A stretch of 64,000 bases of DNA from Changchengzhania lutea (GCF_006974145.1 NZ_CP039456.1:960001-1024000); one strand, 5' to 3'; shown: positions 1 through 9,529, counted from the first letter of the stretch. A program made the numbers and translations. Notes: a model not told the origin generated them from the letters alone.

Positions 1-1380
1 TGTATTATTAAAATTCGTTCTCCAGTTATAATTAATATAATCACTTTGATAAAGTTGCACATTGTAATTGGGAACGGTTGAACTGTGGTTTAATGAGGCC
101 GAGGCTGCAATATCATCATTTAAATTAAATGAAGCTTCTGCTTTTATAAAGTTGCCATCAAACTCTCCAGAGATGTTAATACCTAATTCTCCTTCTAACT
201 CAAAGCCTTTATACTGCTTATGGTATTTACCTCCCGCCGCATAGACATCGCCTTTTAATCTATTGGTTATAGTTTCACCATTTAACACCACCAACTTATT
301 ATACCCGTAGTTATAATTGGTATTGCTGATATTAAACTGTACATCCCCTAATATATTATTACTATAATTTAATTGAAGTTGATTATATAAATTCTCAAGC
401 GTAACGCGGTCCCTTAAGTTTGAGGTTTTAAATGACTCGCCAAAAAAAGTGGTTTCCGAAGCGGTTTGATTATATTGATAATACTTATCTTCAAAGGATA
501 TGACATGACCAAAGCTCAGTTTGTTTCGCCAAAGCGAATCTTTCTTCTTTATTATTTTATAATTGTGTTCTAAATGAAAACGCTTTCCCCTTAGGATATT
601 TTCGGCATTATCAAAATTCACTTCAAGGATGGAGCGATCTAGAAACTCCTCGACGCCTGATTTAAAAAATTCGACATCATCCTCTGTAAGTCCTCCATTT
701 TCTTCATTCCAAAGATCTTGCATCACGATATGTCCACGCATATTATACCGGTCATTCTTGGTTCGGTAATTGGTTGTAAATCTGAAATTCCCTGTACTGG
801 TAATCAAATGCTGGTATTTACCTATAGAGCGCATCCCTTTATAAGCAATCGAAAAATTGAACTGTGGTGAGGTGTTTACCGTAAAAAAAGAATCGGCTAA
901 TTGCCCTTGCTCAAAAGCTGTTTTATAAAACAACTCTGTAAGTGGGGTTGGTACTCTGTAATAGTTAATGTCTTCAATTTCCATATAATTGAAGTGTCTT
1001 GCGGTTGCCCCAAAACGTGGTATTAGCTTCGTGTTTTCAAAATCGTATGTTAATCTGTTATAAGTTTGCCCTAGATTAGAAAACGGGATTAAACCGAAAT
1101 TATCTCTTCTTAAGTAATTGAATTTATATTCCTTTTGAATGGTTAAAGTGGTGTCTACGAAGGTCGTATCGTTGGCATGGGAAATTATAAGATAGTCTTG
1201 AATTTTGGCCTTAGGATTTTTGAGGTTTTTAATACTAGTACTTTTTCTTGATGTCCTACTGAGGGTATCCTTTTCAGACCTAGACACCGATGGTAATTCC
1301 TTTCTAGGAATAGGTCGGTCTTGGGCGTTTAAAACAGTACAAAAACACAAAAGAAAACAACCTAATATAAATCTCTTCAT
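1..1380 (-). CDS. Putative outer-membrane porin (Porin_10-like), C-terminus beyond window
   Basis: The gene starts at 1380 on the minus strand and stays open to base 1, so 460 codons are present and the C-terminus lies outside the window. The first residues read MKRFILGCFLLCFCTVLNAQ, a clear signal peptide with cleavage after A-Q. It is followed by a basic, serine-rich stretch and then by IQKEYKFNYLRRDNFGLIPF and SNLGQTYNRL, which I recognise from the Bacteroidota putative-porin family (Porin_10). The rest alternates polar and aromatic residues, as expected of a transmembrane beta-barrel. The protein should sit in the outer membrane; its substrate cannot be told. Family assignment is from recalled motifs, not a search. 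Confidence 0.8.
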   Translation of the reverse strand, partial: MKRFILGCFLLCFCTVLNAQDRPIPRKELPSVSRSEKDTLSRTSRKSTSIKNLKNPKAKIQDYLIISHANDTTFVDTTLTIQKEYKFNYLRRDNFGLIPFSNLGQTYNRLTYDFENTKLIPRFGATARHFNYMEIEDINYYRVPTPLTELFYKTAFEQGQLADSFFTVNTSPQFNFSIAYKGMRSIGKYQHLITSTGNFRFTTNYRTKNDRYNMRGHIVMQDLWNEENGGLTEDDVEFFKSGVEEFLDRSILEVNFDNAENILRGKRFHLEHNYKIIKKKDSLWRNKLSFGHVISFEDKYYQYNQTASETTFFGESFKTSNLRDRVTLENLYNQLQLNYSNNILGDVQFNISNTNYNYGYNKLVVLNGETITNRLKGDVYAAGGKYHKQYKGFELEGELGINISGEFDGNFIKAEASFNLNDDIAASASLNHSSTVPNYNVQLYQSDYINYNWRTNFNNT

Positions 1381-1880
1381 CCTAATATTCTTATTTGCTC
1401 GATTGTGTTTAAAGCGTTTTTGGTATCAAAATTATCATGCACAGAAAATTTAATCTACAAATTGTCCGATTCCATCTTCTCGGAAACAAAAGTAATTATT
1501 TGAACGTTACTAGTTCGAAAATATTTTAAATAAACAAAGCCAGCAATATCTGCTGGCTTTGTTTTAAATATTTAATCATCTTTTCTCAAAAACGATCTGT
1601 GAATATTTATTTTGAGTTAGTCAATGGCAAACATCTACATATTATCTTAATTAAACAAAAAATAAGCGTTAAAAATAGTTTTGACTAAAAAATAAGCCGT
1701 TACACAATTACGAGATGTTTAAAAAAAGTACTTATTTAATGAAATAAGGACTTAGGAATTGTATTATTTTTGAATATTCAATAATGTATAGTAAATTTTT
1801 CTTATAAAATGACATAAATCTATTATGTATGCATAATAATAACGGCTTTAAATTTTAAATTTCGCAATATTTGCATACAT
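1381..1880. other. Divergent intergenic region, no gene seen
   Basis: This 500-base AT-rich spacer separates the porin gene (minus strand) from rnhB (plus strand). I see no convincing coding sequence in it. It holds a strong hairpin at 1535-1561 and an inverted repeat at 1824-1881. Promoters for both flanking genes should lie here, but I found no clean TAnnTTTG match. Confidence 0.6.
1535..1561. terminator. Terminator-like hairpin between divergent genes
   Basis: A perfect 11-bp stem (CAAAGCCAGCA pairing with TGCTGGCTTTG) closes a 5-base loop and is followed by GTTTTAAA; the other side is A-rich, so it could work in both directions. Both neighbouring genes are transcribed away from it, so neither obviously needs it. 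It may end a small untranslated transcript, or be a relic. Confidence 0.55.
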
Positions 1881-1881
1881 A
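1824..1881. repeat. Inverted repeat just upstream of rnhB
   Basis: TATGTATGCA (1824-1833) and its exact reverse complement TGCATACATA (1872-1881) flank 38 bases. The right arm ends on the A of the rnhB start codon. It could be an operator or an mRNA structure that hides the start; no function is shown. Confidence 0.4.
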
Positions 1882-2480
1882 TGCTACTAATAAATCATTC
1901 CAATGCAAACTTTGAATGTGGTACAGACGAGGCTGGACGCGGTTGTTTGGCAGGACCTGTTACTGCCGCGGCTGTTATTTTATCTGAAAATTTTACAAAC
2001 ACGCTTTTGAATGATTCCAAGCAACTGAGCGAAAAAAAACGTGATATTTTACAGCCTATTATTATCGAACAGGCCCTAACATTTGGTATTGCTCATGTTT
2101 TTCAAGACACCATAGACAAGATAAACATCTTAAACGCTTCCATATTGGCAATGCATAAATCGGTTAAACAATTGAAACCTCAACCCGAATTTATTATTGT
2201 AGATGGCAATAGGTTTAAGCCTTATGGCAATATTCCTTTTGAAACCATTATTAAAGGAGATGGCAAGTATCTAAGTATAGCTGCTGCTTCGGTGCTAGCC
2301 AAGACCTATAGGGATGCTTATATGAATACCATTCACGAAGAGTACCCCATGTACAATTGGAAACAAAACAAAGGCTATCCCACCAAGGAACATCGTGCAG
2401 CTATTAAAGAATTTGGCATTACAAAATATCATAGAAAATCTTTTAGATTATTACCCGAACAACTCAAGTTAGACATTTAA
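1881..2480 (+). CDS. rnhB: Ribonuclease HII
   Basis: This 199-residue cytoplasmic enzyme cleaves the RNA strand of RNA-DNA hybrids and removes single misincorporated ribonucleotides. The N-terminal motif [14 protein letters not shown] carries the metal-binding Asp16 and Glu17; IIVDGNRF and the later YRDAYM supply further acidic residues, and SVLAKTYRD is the conserved C-terminal block. Length is normal for bacterial RNase HII. It stands alone on the plus strand, 31 bases before the lipoprotein gene at 2512, which has its own promoter-like motif. The ATG at 1881 overlaps an inverted repeat. Confidence 0.95.
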   Translation: MLLINHSNANFECGTDEAGRGCLAGPVTAAAVILSENFTNTLLNDSKQLSEKKRDILQPIIIEQALTFGIAHVFQDTIDKINILNASILAMHKSVKQLKPQPEFIIVDGNRFKPYGNIPFETIIKGDGKYLSIAAASVLAKTYRDAYMNTIHEEYPMYNWKQNKGYPTKEHRAAIKEFGITKYHRKSFRLLPEQLKLDI

Positions 2481-2485
2481 GTTTT

Positions 2486-2493
2486 TATATTTG
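2486..2493 (+). promoter_or_regulatory. Bacteroidota -7 promoter element for the lipoprotein gene
   Basis: TATATTTG matches the Bacteroidota consensus TAnnTTTG exactly and lies 18 bases before the ATG at 2512. The upstream -33 TTTG is not clear. It lies just after the rnhB stop codon, so the downstream gene can be transcribed separately. Confidence 0.5.
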
Positions 2494-2511
2494 TAAAAAC
2501 GAATTCCTTAC

Positions 2512-4944
2512 ATGAGATTTTTCTGGGTTACCCTCATATTTTTTACAGTTCTAAGCTGCTCAAACACGAAAATAAATCATTCTAATCTTATTGACTTTGT
2601 GCCCAAAGACGCGACTGTTGTATTGCGAACTTCAAATCTTGAGGGCTTAAAAAGTGCGATATCTACAAATGAATTTTTACAGAACCTTTCTAAAACAGAG
2701 ACTTACAAATCTTTAGAAAGCAGCCTTTTTAGCACCTCTTATTTTAAACCGTCACATGAAGCCTTAATCTGTATCTCAGGAACTACAAATGATAGTCTAC
2801 ATGTCACTTTTATTTCAAAAAATGAACACCAATTATTTAATACCGATTCATTAACCAATTACCAGGAAGAAACCCTTAAGTACAAAACAAAAAAAATTAC
2901 AAAATCCATTCTTAACAGTAATATATTTTATAGTACAATTATTGACAGCACCTTTATTAGTTCCTCCTCAAAAACCATTATAGATAATATGTTCGAGGGC
3001 ATTTCTGAGAATTCAGAATTAGAAAAACTGTACCATACAACCAGCTTAAACAAAGGGGTATCATTCATTATTTCCAATGAAAACCCATTACTAAACTCAT
3101 TTTTTATTGAGGATTCCTTAAGTTGTAAAACCCTTGCTAAATATCTAGCTGTAGATGTAGACATACAACAGAATAACATTATCGTAAACGGTATTGCGAC
3201 GGCTAACGATACCACTAAATATGTTATTAGTCTTTTTAAAGGTACTGTGCCTCAAGAAAATCAAATGCATCATATTACACCATCTAATAGTGATGGTTTT
3301 ATGAGTTTTACATTTGATGATTTTAAAATTTTAAAAACTAATTTGAGTGCAAATAAAACTATTGATTCGTTAGGTATAACTACATCACTTTTTGATGATG
3401 TTAATGAAATTGGTGTTATTTATGAAGACGACAATTCTGCTATTGTTTTAAATTCCATTGATATTATTGCGACGAAAGATGCACTTATTGCTGAACAAAC
3501 TGTTGTAGATAGCTATAGACAAGTAGACATTTATAGTTTCAGTAATAAGGTTTTATTTAAAACTACTTTTTCACCATTAATACAATTCACAAAAGCCACC
3601 AAGTATTGTGTTTTAGATGATTTTTTTGTTTTTGCAGACTCTGTCGAAATCCTTCAAAACATCATTGCAAGCTACCAAAACAAGACCACACTAAGTGTAC
3701 AGCCGTATTATCAATCGATCATGGAACAGTTAAGCAATGCCTCGTCTTTATTGGTAGTTGCAAAACCTAATATGCTTCAGGGGATCTTTAAAAAAAATGG
3801 AATAGAAAGCTCAGGTTCGAACTTAAAAAATTACAATGCTTCTGCCATTCAATTTATTTATGATACCCATTTTGCTCATGTAAATGCCGTCATTAAAAAG
3901 AACAAAAGTAGAATTAGCAGAAATTCAGTTTCTGAAACATTCAACATACAACTGGAGAATGATTTACTTAGCGATCCACAGTTTGTTACGAATCACGTCA
4001 CTAAACTAAAAGATATTGTTGTTCAAGACATTAACAATACCCTATATTTAATCTCGAATACTGGGAAAATCCGTTGGAAAAAACAATTGCACGGGCCTGT
4101 TTTGGGTGACGTCTTTCAAATTGACATGTATAAAAATGGTCGATTGCAAATGGCATTTGCGACACCTAACAGGGTTTATGTCCTCGATAGAAATGGTAAT
4201 TCCGTAGCACCATTTCCTAAAAAATTTAATGATGATATTACCCAACCCTTAGCTGTTTTTGATTATGACAAAAAGAGAAACTATAGGTTTTTAGTTACTC
4301 AAGGTAGAAACCTAATCATGTATAATACCCAAGCCAAAGTGGTCAGTGGTTTTACATTTAAAAAGGCTAACAAAACTATTATAAGCCAGCCAAAGCATTT
4401 TAGAATTGGTAGCAAAGACTATATCACTATTAAAACAAGTAATAAACTTTATATTTTAGATAGGCTAGGAAGAACACGAGTAAGCCCAAATAAAACAGCT
4501 TTATTTTCAACTGAGGCAGTGTTTCTCTATAGGAATAAATTCACCACAACATCTAAGGACGGGAATCTTTTCTCTGTTGACACTAAAGGGAATGTTGCTG
4601 TGCAAAATTTAAATATTTCTGAGAACCATCATCTTAAAACCACAAGCAAAACGCTAGTGATTCTCAGTGATAATACTTTAAATATTAGAGCAAAGAACGT
4701 GGAGTTAGATTATGGCAACTATGCCGAACCAAAATTATTTTATATTAAGAACAAAATATATGTTTCTATAACCGACTTACAAACTCACAAAGTCTTTCTG
4801 TACGATAGTCAAGGGCAACTACTTTCAAATTTCCCTGTATATGGTAATTCACCAATAAGTCTTGATAATATTGATAAGGATAATGCTTTGGAATTTGTTA
4901 CAAAAGGAGAGCGTAATTCTATTATTCTTTATCAAGTCAACTAA
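2512..4944 (+). CDS. Large lipoprotein with N-terminal DUF3352-like part and C-terminal propeller-like part
   Basis: The 810-residue product begins MRFFWVTLIFFTVLSCS, a lipoprotein signal with lipid attachment at Cys16, so it is probably anchored in a membrane. Residues 25 to about 480 start with DFVPKDATVVLRTSNLEGLK, resembling the start of DUF3352-type proteins. From about residue 490 the sequence changes to repeats of the kind seen in PQQ or FG-GAP propellers, for example NTGKIRWKKQLHGPVLGD and RVYVLDRNGN. The function is unknown. It is flanked by rnhB and the OmpA-type gene, all on the plus strand. The domain boundary is inferred by eye. Confidence 0.75.
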   Translation: MRFFWVTLIFFTVLSCSNTKINHSNLIDFVPKDATVVLRTSNLEGLKSAISTNEFLQNLSKTETYKSLESSLFSTSYFKPSHEALICISGTTNDSLHVTFISKNEHQLFNTDSLTNYQEETLKYKTKKITKSILNSNIFYSTIIDSTFISSSSKTIIDNMFEGISENSELEKLYHTTSLNKGVSFIISNENPLLNSFFIEDSLSCKTLAKYLAVDVDIQQNNIIVNGIATANDTTKYVISLFKGTVPQENQMHHITPSNSDGFMSFTFDDFKILKTNLSANKTIDSLGITTSLFDDVNEIGVIYEDDNSAIVLNSIDIIATKDALIAEQTVVDSYRQVDIYSFSNKVLFKTTFSPLIQFTKATKYCVLDDFFVFADSVEILQNIIASYQNKTTLSVQPYYQSIMEQLSNASSLLVVAKPNMLQGIFKKNGIESSGSNLKNYNASAIQFIYDTHFAHVNAVIKKNKSRISRNSVSETFNIQLENDLLSDPQFVTNHVTKLKDIVVQDINNTLYLISNTGKIRWKKQLHGPVLGDVFQIDMYKNGRLQMAFATPNRVYVLDRNGNSVAPFPKKFNDDITQPLAVFDYDKKRNYRFLVTQGRNLIMYNTQAKVVSGFTFKKANKTIISQPKHFRIGSKDYITIKTSNKLYILDRLGRTRVSPNKTALFSTEAVFLYRNKFTTTSKDGNLFSVDTKGNVAVQNLNISENHHLKTTSKTLVILSDNTLNIRAKNVELDYGNYAEPKLFYIKNKIYVSITDLQTHKVFLYDSQGQLLSNFPVYGNSPISLDNIDKDNALEFVTKGERNSIILYQVN

Positions 4945-5040
4945 TTACTCCTAAATTTTTGTAAGTTGATTTTCGCAATACGCTTTTATAAGTAAAAACT
5001 AATTATTATATTTAGGCTGTTGTTAATCAAACATTTATCA

Positions 5041-6579
5041 ATGGAATTTCCTAGAAACACCCCTAGCATACTTTTCTTTTGTGTGGTTGCATTCATGGTA
5101 ATACCATCTCTTCAAGCGCAAACCAAACAACTAAAGAGACCAAAAAACAAGGTAGGCATATCTAGTGTAGACCGTTTCGTGACTGAAACTTTTGATTTAT
5201 ATGATAAAGTATATAGATATGATGGTTACGCAGCTGCTGGAAAACCCTTAGAAGATGAGGATATTGATGTGTTGGAAGACGCTCTAGAAGATTTATCTGG
5301 TTTAAGTGAAAGCGCTCCAGATATATTAGGCGACATAGATGGTGCTGGTGTTTTAAAACAAGGTAAAGCGACTTTACAAATTAATCGCGCCAAAAAAGCA
5401 TTAAATTATAGCATAAAAACGGCTAAACAGTTGTTGCTCGGGCAAAGAGAGCATGATAAGGAAGATGATGACAAAGATGACAGTTCAACTAATGAAAACG
5501 ACAATACTTCGAACAACAATAGTGAAACTGATGACATAGAAGACGATTCAAATGTTTCAGATAACCTTGAGGTGTACAGCAAATTTGATTATGTTCCTGG
5601 AGATAAGCTGTTATTTTTTGACGATTTTTCGCAAGATTTTATAGGCGATTTTCCATCTAAATGGAATACAAATGCCTCTGGAGAAGTAGTGAAAATTGGA
5701 GATAAAGGCAATTGGTTTGAACTAAAATCTGGTTATGGCGTTTATTTCATTCCCGATGTAAAAGACCTTCCAGAAGATTACACCATAGAATTTGATATCT
5801 TAACAAAAGGGATTGGAAAACAAACCTCATCAACCGCTAGACTCCACATTATTTTAAGTGATGATGCTAAATTTAAGGACGGCACTGCGCATTATGCGTT
5901 TGTTTCAATCCCAGTTGGTCAATATGGTGCATTCTCTTTAAGAGCCAAAAATTTCTTTAACCGCGGAGGGGGCGATATTAATACAGATATAAAAGCAGAT
6001 ATTAGAGATGAAGTGCTCAACCAGCCACATATATCAATTTCTGTAACAAAAAACAGATATCGCTTATGGATCAATGAAGTTAAGTATGTGGATATTCCTA
6101 GATTTATTGAAGAATTAAATGTGTTAAAATTTCTCAAGTTTCATATTAATAATTTTAAAGATGGCGTGGAGCACCTGTACATTACTAACCTAAAGGTGGC
6201 TAAAGGTGGTGTAGATTTAAGACGAAAGCTTTTAACTGAAGGGAAAATATCTACCAATGGTATTTTATTCGATCCAGGATCTGCTACCATAAAGGCGCAA
6301 TCTTATGGTGTCATTCGCCAAATTTCGCAGGTATTGATGCAAGATGAAAGTATTAAATTAAACATTATTGGTCATACGGACGCTGATGGGAACGATGATA
6401 CTAACTTAAAATTATCAAAAAGCAGAGCCCAAGCGGTTAAACAGGCTTTAATAAAAGTCTATAAAATTTCTGCAAACCGTTTACAGACTGATGGTAAAGG
6501 TGAAAACGAACCTATTTCAGATAATACTACAACCAATGGAAAAGCACAAAATAGACGTGTCGAATTTATTAAAATATAA
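5041..6579 (+). CDS. OmpA-family envelope protein with acidic linker
   Basis: Starting at the ATG at 5041 gives 512 residues and a clean signal peptide (MEFPRNTPSILFFCVVAFMV, ending at LQAQ); a TTG at 5020 would put extra polar residues in front and is rejected. After an N-terminal helical region comes a strongly acidic Asp/Glu/Asn/Ser linker (about residues 137-180), then a LamG-like beta-sandwich region from about 190 to 390, and a C-terminal OmpA domain with GILFDPGSATIK, NIIGHTDADG and NRRVEF. The OmpA domain should bind peptidoglycan and tie the outer membrane to the wall. The gene for a secreted protein follows 4 bases later. Confidence 0.85.
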   Translation: MEFPRNTPSILFFCVVAFMVIPSLQAQTKQLKRPKNKVGISSVDRFVTETFDLYDKVYRYDGYAAAGKPLEDEDIDVLEDALEDLSGLSESAPDILGDIDGAGVLKQGKATLQINRAKKALNYSIKTAKQLLLGQREHDKEDDDKDDSSTNENDNTSNNNSETDDIEDDSNVSDNLEVYSKFDYVPGDKLLFFDDFSQDFIGDFPSKWNTNASGEVVKIGDKGNWFELKSGYGVYFIPDVKDLPEDYTIEFDILTKGIGKQTSSTARLHIILSDDAKFKDGTAHYAFVSIPVGQYGAFSLRAKNFFNRGGGDINTDIKADIRDEVLNQPHISISVTKNRYRLWINEVKYVDIPRFIEELNVLKFLKFHINNFKDGVEHLYITNLKVAKGGVDLRRKLLTEGKISTNGILFDPGSATIKAQSYGVIRQISQVLMQDESIKLNIIGHTDADGNDDTNLKLSKSRAQAVKQALIKVYKISANRLQTDGKGENEPISDNTTTNGKAQNRRVEFIKI

Positions 6580-6583
6580 CCTC

Positions 6584-7264
6584 ATGAAAACAAAAACTGT
6601 AATTTTAATTTGTTCCCTTTTAATAAGCTTTTCTGCAATTTCCCAAAATGGGTGTAACACCTATTATCCTTTTAAAGAAGGTGCTCAATTTGAAATAACA
6701 AGTTTTAACAAAAAAGGTAAAAAAGAAAGTGTTGTAAATTATGAGGTAACAGAAATTAATGATGGTGTAGCTACTATAAATACTATAATTTCTGATGAGA
6801 AGGGTAAAGAAATTACAACGGCCAATTATCAAGTTACTTGTGACGGTAATACGGTGTCTATAGATTTTAAATCTTTAATGAATCCTGATTTATTCAAGCA
6901 GTACAAAGATATGGAAATAGACATGTCGGGCACCAATTTAGAATTTCCAAACCATTTAGAAATTAGGCAAGCCTTAAAAGACGCTAGCCTCAAAATGGCT
7001 ATTAATATGGGTGGCATGAAAATGAATATGAGCATCGATATGATTAACAGAATGGTTAATGCTAAAGAATCTATAACTACTGCCGCAGGAACTTTCGATT
7101 GTTTTGCTTTAAGTTATAATACCGAAATGAAAATGGGTTTGAAATCAACATTTAAAATTAAAGAATGGATTGCCGAAGGTGTTGGGCTAGTAAAAAATGA
7201 AACCTACAATAAAAATGATAAACTAATAGGCTATTCAGAATTAACACGTATTAGCAATAATTAA
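6584..7264 (+). CDS. Secreted protein of unknown function (TapB-like in Bacteroidota)
   Basis: The 226-residue product starts at the ATG at 6584, four bases after the OmpA stop; a longer frame from 6491 overlaps the OmpA gene and lacks a signal. MKTKTVILICSLLISFSAIS is a signal peptide. The mature part includes YYPFKEGAQFEITSFNKKGK and a later ESITTAAGTFDCFALSY, typical of small periplasmic or surface beta-rich proteins of this phylum (the DUF3108/TapB-like type). No catalytic motif is visible. The close spacing suggests cotranscription with the OmpA gene, and a terminator follows. Confidence 0.65.
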   Translation: MKTKTVILICSLLISFSAISQNGCNTYYPFKEGAQFEITSFNKKGKKESVVNYEVTEINDGVATINTIISDEKGKEITTANYQVTCDGNTVSIDFKSLMNPDLFKQYKDMEIDMSGTNLEFPNHLEIRQALKDASLKMAINMGGMKMNMSIDMINRMVNAKESITTAAGTFDCFALSYNTEMKMGLKSTFKIKEWIAEGVGLVKNETYNKNDKLIGYSELTRISNN

Positions 7265-7304
7265 AATATAACGACAACCAAATCTCAAGTCCTCGAGTCT
7301 TAGG

Positions 7305-7340
7305 AGCGTCAAAGTGTAATGCTTTGGCGTTCTTTTTTTT
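7305..7340 (+). terminator. Rho-independent terminator
   Basis: A 10-bp stem with two G-T pairs (AGCGTCAAAG against CTTTGGCGTT, 7-base loop) is followed by an uninterrupted T-tract at 7332-7340. It lies 40 bases after the stop at 7264 and would end the 5041-7264 unit. Confidence 0.8.
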
Positions 7341-7354
7341 AAATTTATGCCTGT

Positions 7355-7461
7355 TTAAGTCATTCTGATTTTATTTAGAATCGAAAACAAGTGCTTATAT
7401 TTTTAAAAGCATTCACTTCTCGATGAAATTTTTCCTTAGAAAATCACGCGAAGTGACTTAA
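7355..7461. repeat. Small element bounded by inverted repeats
   Basis: TTAAGTCA (7355-7362) and TGACTTAA (7454-7461) bound about 107 bases with no gene. The inside contains GAATCGA and TCGATGAAA, partly self-complementary. It resembles short palindromic intergenic elements dispersed in Flavobacteriaceae; I cannot confirm copies elsewhere. Confidence 0.35.
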
Positions 7462-7495
7462 GATTTAATAGTATTGCAAACTCAATTATACACTT

Positions 7496-8545
7496 ATGAT
7501 TTCACGTAAAAACGCTTCCATTTCAAAATTTATAATTCATAAAGTAGGTAACAAATCCAATGATACCAAAAATGTGTTTTCAGAAAAGTTAGTCGATTTT
7601 GATGAAGCCAGTTACGATTTAATGCTACCCTTTCTTTTAAGACCATTTGGGAACGTCGTTCAAAGCTATCGGTTTAATCATCATGCTGATATTACTTTGA
7701 ATGAAATCAACAGCTATTCCGCTCAAATGTTTAACGATGACGATGCCTTTATTGAGGTTTCGAAACATATGGTTACGCACTTATACGAGCAATCCACTTC
7801 GGCACAAATAAAAACGGGCGATGTGCTGGTTGTTATGTTCGAAGGCATAGAATTTAGAGATATGAGCACGAACGCCATTGGTATTTTTAAAATTGAAAGT
7901 AAAGTTAACTTCTTTCAAACCTATTTAGAAAACAATAGTTATGATGTGTTGGTCCAGAAAGGAATCAGTTCTAAAAAAGTAGATAAAGGCTGTTTAATTT
8001 TGAATCAAAGCGATGGCGAAGGCAACATTATTTTGAGTGTGGATAATAATAGTTATGATGCCCAATATTGGATTAATAAATTTCTGAATATTAAATATGC
8101 TGATGATGCCAACAATCATACCCAACAGTATATCGAATTATGTAAGGACTTCTCAACCGAAATTTTAAAAACCAGTTATGGTGCCCAAGAGCGGAATACC
8201 TTTTTGGCAAAAAGCATTGATTTTTTTAGGGAGAACGAAGTCGTAAATATAGAACGCTTTAAGGAAGACGTTTTTGAAGAAGAAAAGCATAGCCGTTTGT
8301 TTGATGATTACAAAAAGGAATTTGAAGGCGAGCAAAATATAGTCATTAGAAATCAATTTGATATTGCCGAAGCGGTTGTTACCAAGGAAAAACGAAAAAT
8401 CAAGACCGACATTAAACTAGACACCAACATACAAATCAAGCTAGATATTGATGCGCCCGAGGCTTCCAGCGAATATTTAGAACGTGGTTATGATGATGAA
8501 AAGAAAATGCACTACTACAAAGTATTCTTTAATGCAGAAAATTAA
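7496..8545 (+). CDS. Nucleoid-associated protein, NdpA/YejK (37-kDa) family
   Basis: The 349-residue protein has the NdpA layout: an N-terminal start with SISKFIIHKVGNK, a central FIEVSKHMVTHLYEQSTSAQ and KTGDVLVVMFEG, and KGCLILNQ before a C-terminal region ending in KKMHYYKVFFNAEN. Family members bind DNA in the nucleoid; the precise role is poorly known. Length agrees with the family (about 330-350). It is a single gene between the inverted-repeat element and ppk2. Family recognition rests on recalled motifs. Confidence 0.75.
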   Translation: MISRKNASISKFIIHKVGNKSNDTKNVFSEKLVDFDEASYDLMLPFLLRPFGNVVQSYRFNHHADITLNEINSYSAQMFNDDDAFIEVSKHMVTHLYEQSTSAQIKTGDVLVVMFEGIEFRDMSTNAIGIFKIESKVNFFQTYLENNSYDVLVQKGISSKKVDKGCLILNQSDGEGNIILSVDNNSYDAQYWINKFLNIKYADDANNHTQQYIELCKDFSTEILKTSYGAQERNTFLAKSIDFFRENEVVNIERFKEDVFEEEKHSRLFDDYKKEFEGEQNIVIRNQFDIAEAVVTKEKRKIKTDIKLDTNIQIKLDIDAPEASSEYLERGYDDEKKMHYYKVFFNAEN

Positions 8546-8653
8546 TTAGTCCCGGGCCTTTTCTTTTATAAAGAATCAATCAAAAAAATAAAATTATACG
8601 GGTTGTTTTTTTAGTTTTTCTTAACTTGACCTTGTTACTATAAAAGCCCGAGT

Positions 8654-9427
8654 ATGTCTCATAAATACGATTACGATAAGGAACTTGCAAAATTACACAC
8701 AGAACTCGTTCATCTTCAAGAGCACGTTAAAAAAAATGGTCTAAAAGTGGTTATTGTTTTCGAAGGTAGAGATGCCTCTGGAAAAGGGGGCACCATCAAA
8801 CGTTTTACAGAGCCTTTAAACCCACGGGTTTGTAAAGTGGTGGCGTTGGGAGTTCCCACCGAAAAAGAAAAAACGCAATGGTATTTCCAAAGGTTTGCAT
8901 ATCATTTACCATCAGCCGGTCATATCGTGCTTTTCGACCGTAGTTGGTATAATAGAGCTGGCGTAGAAAAAGTGATGGGCTTTTGCACCGATGATGAATA
9001 TCGTGAATTTTTACGCTCCTGTCCAGAATTTGAGCGTATGCTGGTACGCTCAGGTATTATTCTTTTAAAATATTGGTTTTCAGTAAGTGATGAAGAACAA
9101 GAAAAACGTTTTAAAAATCGTATTAGTAATCCATTAAAACGCTGGAAATTTAGTCCGATGGATTTAGAATCACGCTCTAGATGGTTAGAATATTCTAAAG
9201 CCAAAGATGATATGTTTGCCCATACCGACACGAAGCAAGTACCGTGGTTTGTTGTTAATTCAGATAATAAGAAAAAGGCGCGTTTAAACTGTATTAGCCA
9301 TGTTCTAAGCCAGATCCCCTATGAAAAAATGGATATTAAACCTGTTGAACTCCCCGATTTACCAGATTACAACAGTTATGTGCGTCCGCCAATGAATTAT
9401 CAAACCTTTATACCTGAAAAGTATTAA
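8654..9427 (+). CDS. ppk2: Polyphosphate kinase 2
   Basis: This 257-residue cytoplasmic enzyme transfers phosphate between polyphosphate and nucleotides. The Walker A loop is GRDASGKGG (residues 38-46) and the Walker B/lid block is IVLFDRSWYNRAGVEKVMGF (from residue 91). The ending PYEKMDIKPVELPD followed by RPPMNYQTFIPEKY is typical of the class I single-domain form. Such enzymes commonly regenerate GTP or ATP, but direction and nucleotide preference cannot be read from sequence. It starts 108 bases after the NdpA gene and seems to have its own transcription unit. Confidence 0.92.
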   Translation: MSHKYDYDKELAKLHTELVHLQEHVKKNGLKVVIVFEGRDASGKGGTIKRFTEPLNPRVCKVVALGVPTEKEKTQWYFQRFAYHLPSAGHIVLFDRSWYNRAGVEKVMGFCTDDEYREFLRSCPEFERMLVRSGIILLKYWFSVSDEEQEKRFKNRISNPLKRWKFSPMDLESRSRWLEYSKAKDDMFAHTDTKQVPWFVVNSDNKKKARLNCISHVLSQIPYEKMDIKPVELPDLPDYNSYVRPPMNYQTFIPEKY

Positions 9428-9529
9428 AGCCAATCTCAATTAACCCATATTTCAAAACTATTATTACAGTTCTGGCCTATGAATAACATCATAACTGGGA
9501 TTATTATTATCATAAAGAATAAAAAATAA

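Noticed and set aside
1205-1453. Plus-strand frame of 82 residues overlapping the porin start
   Set aside because: It lies in the opposite strand of the porin signal peptide and has no family match; the minus-strand frame has a clear signal peptide and family motifs.
5020-5040. TTG start for the OmpA-type protein at 5020
   Set aside because: The ATG at 5041 gives a normal signal peptide; the seven extra residues would spoil it.
6491-6583. Earlier start for the secreted protein, overlapping the OmpA gene
   Set aside because: The extra 31 residues are the OmpA coding sequence read in another frame and come before the signal peptide.
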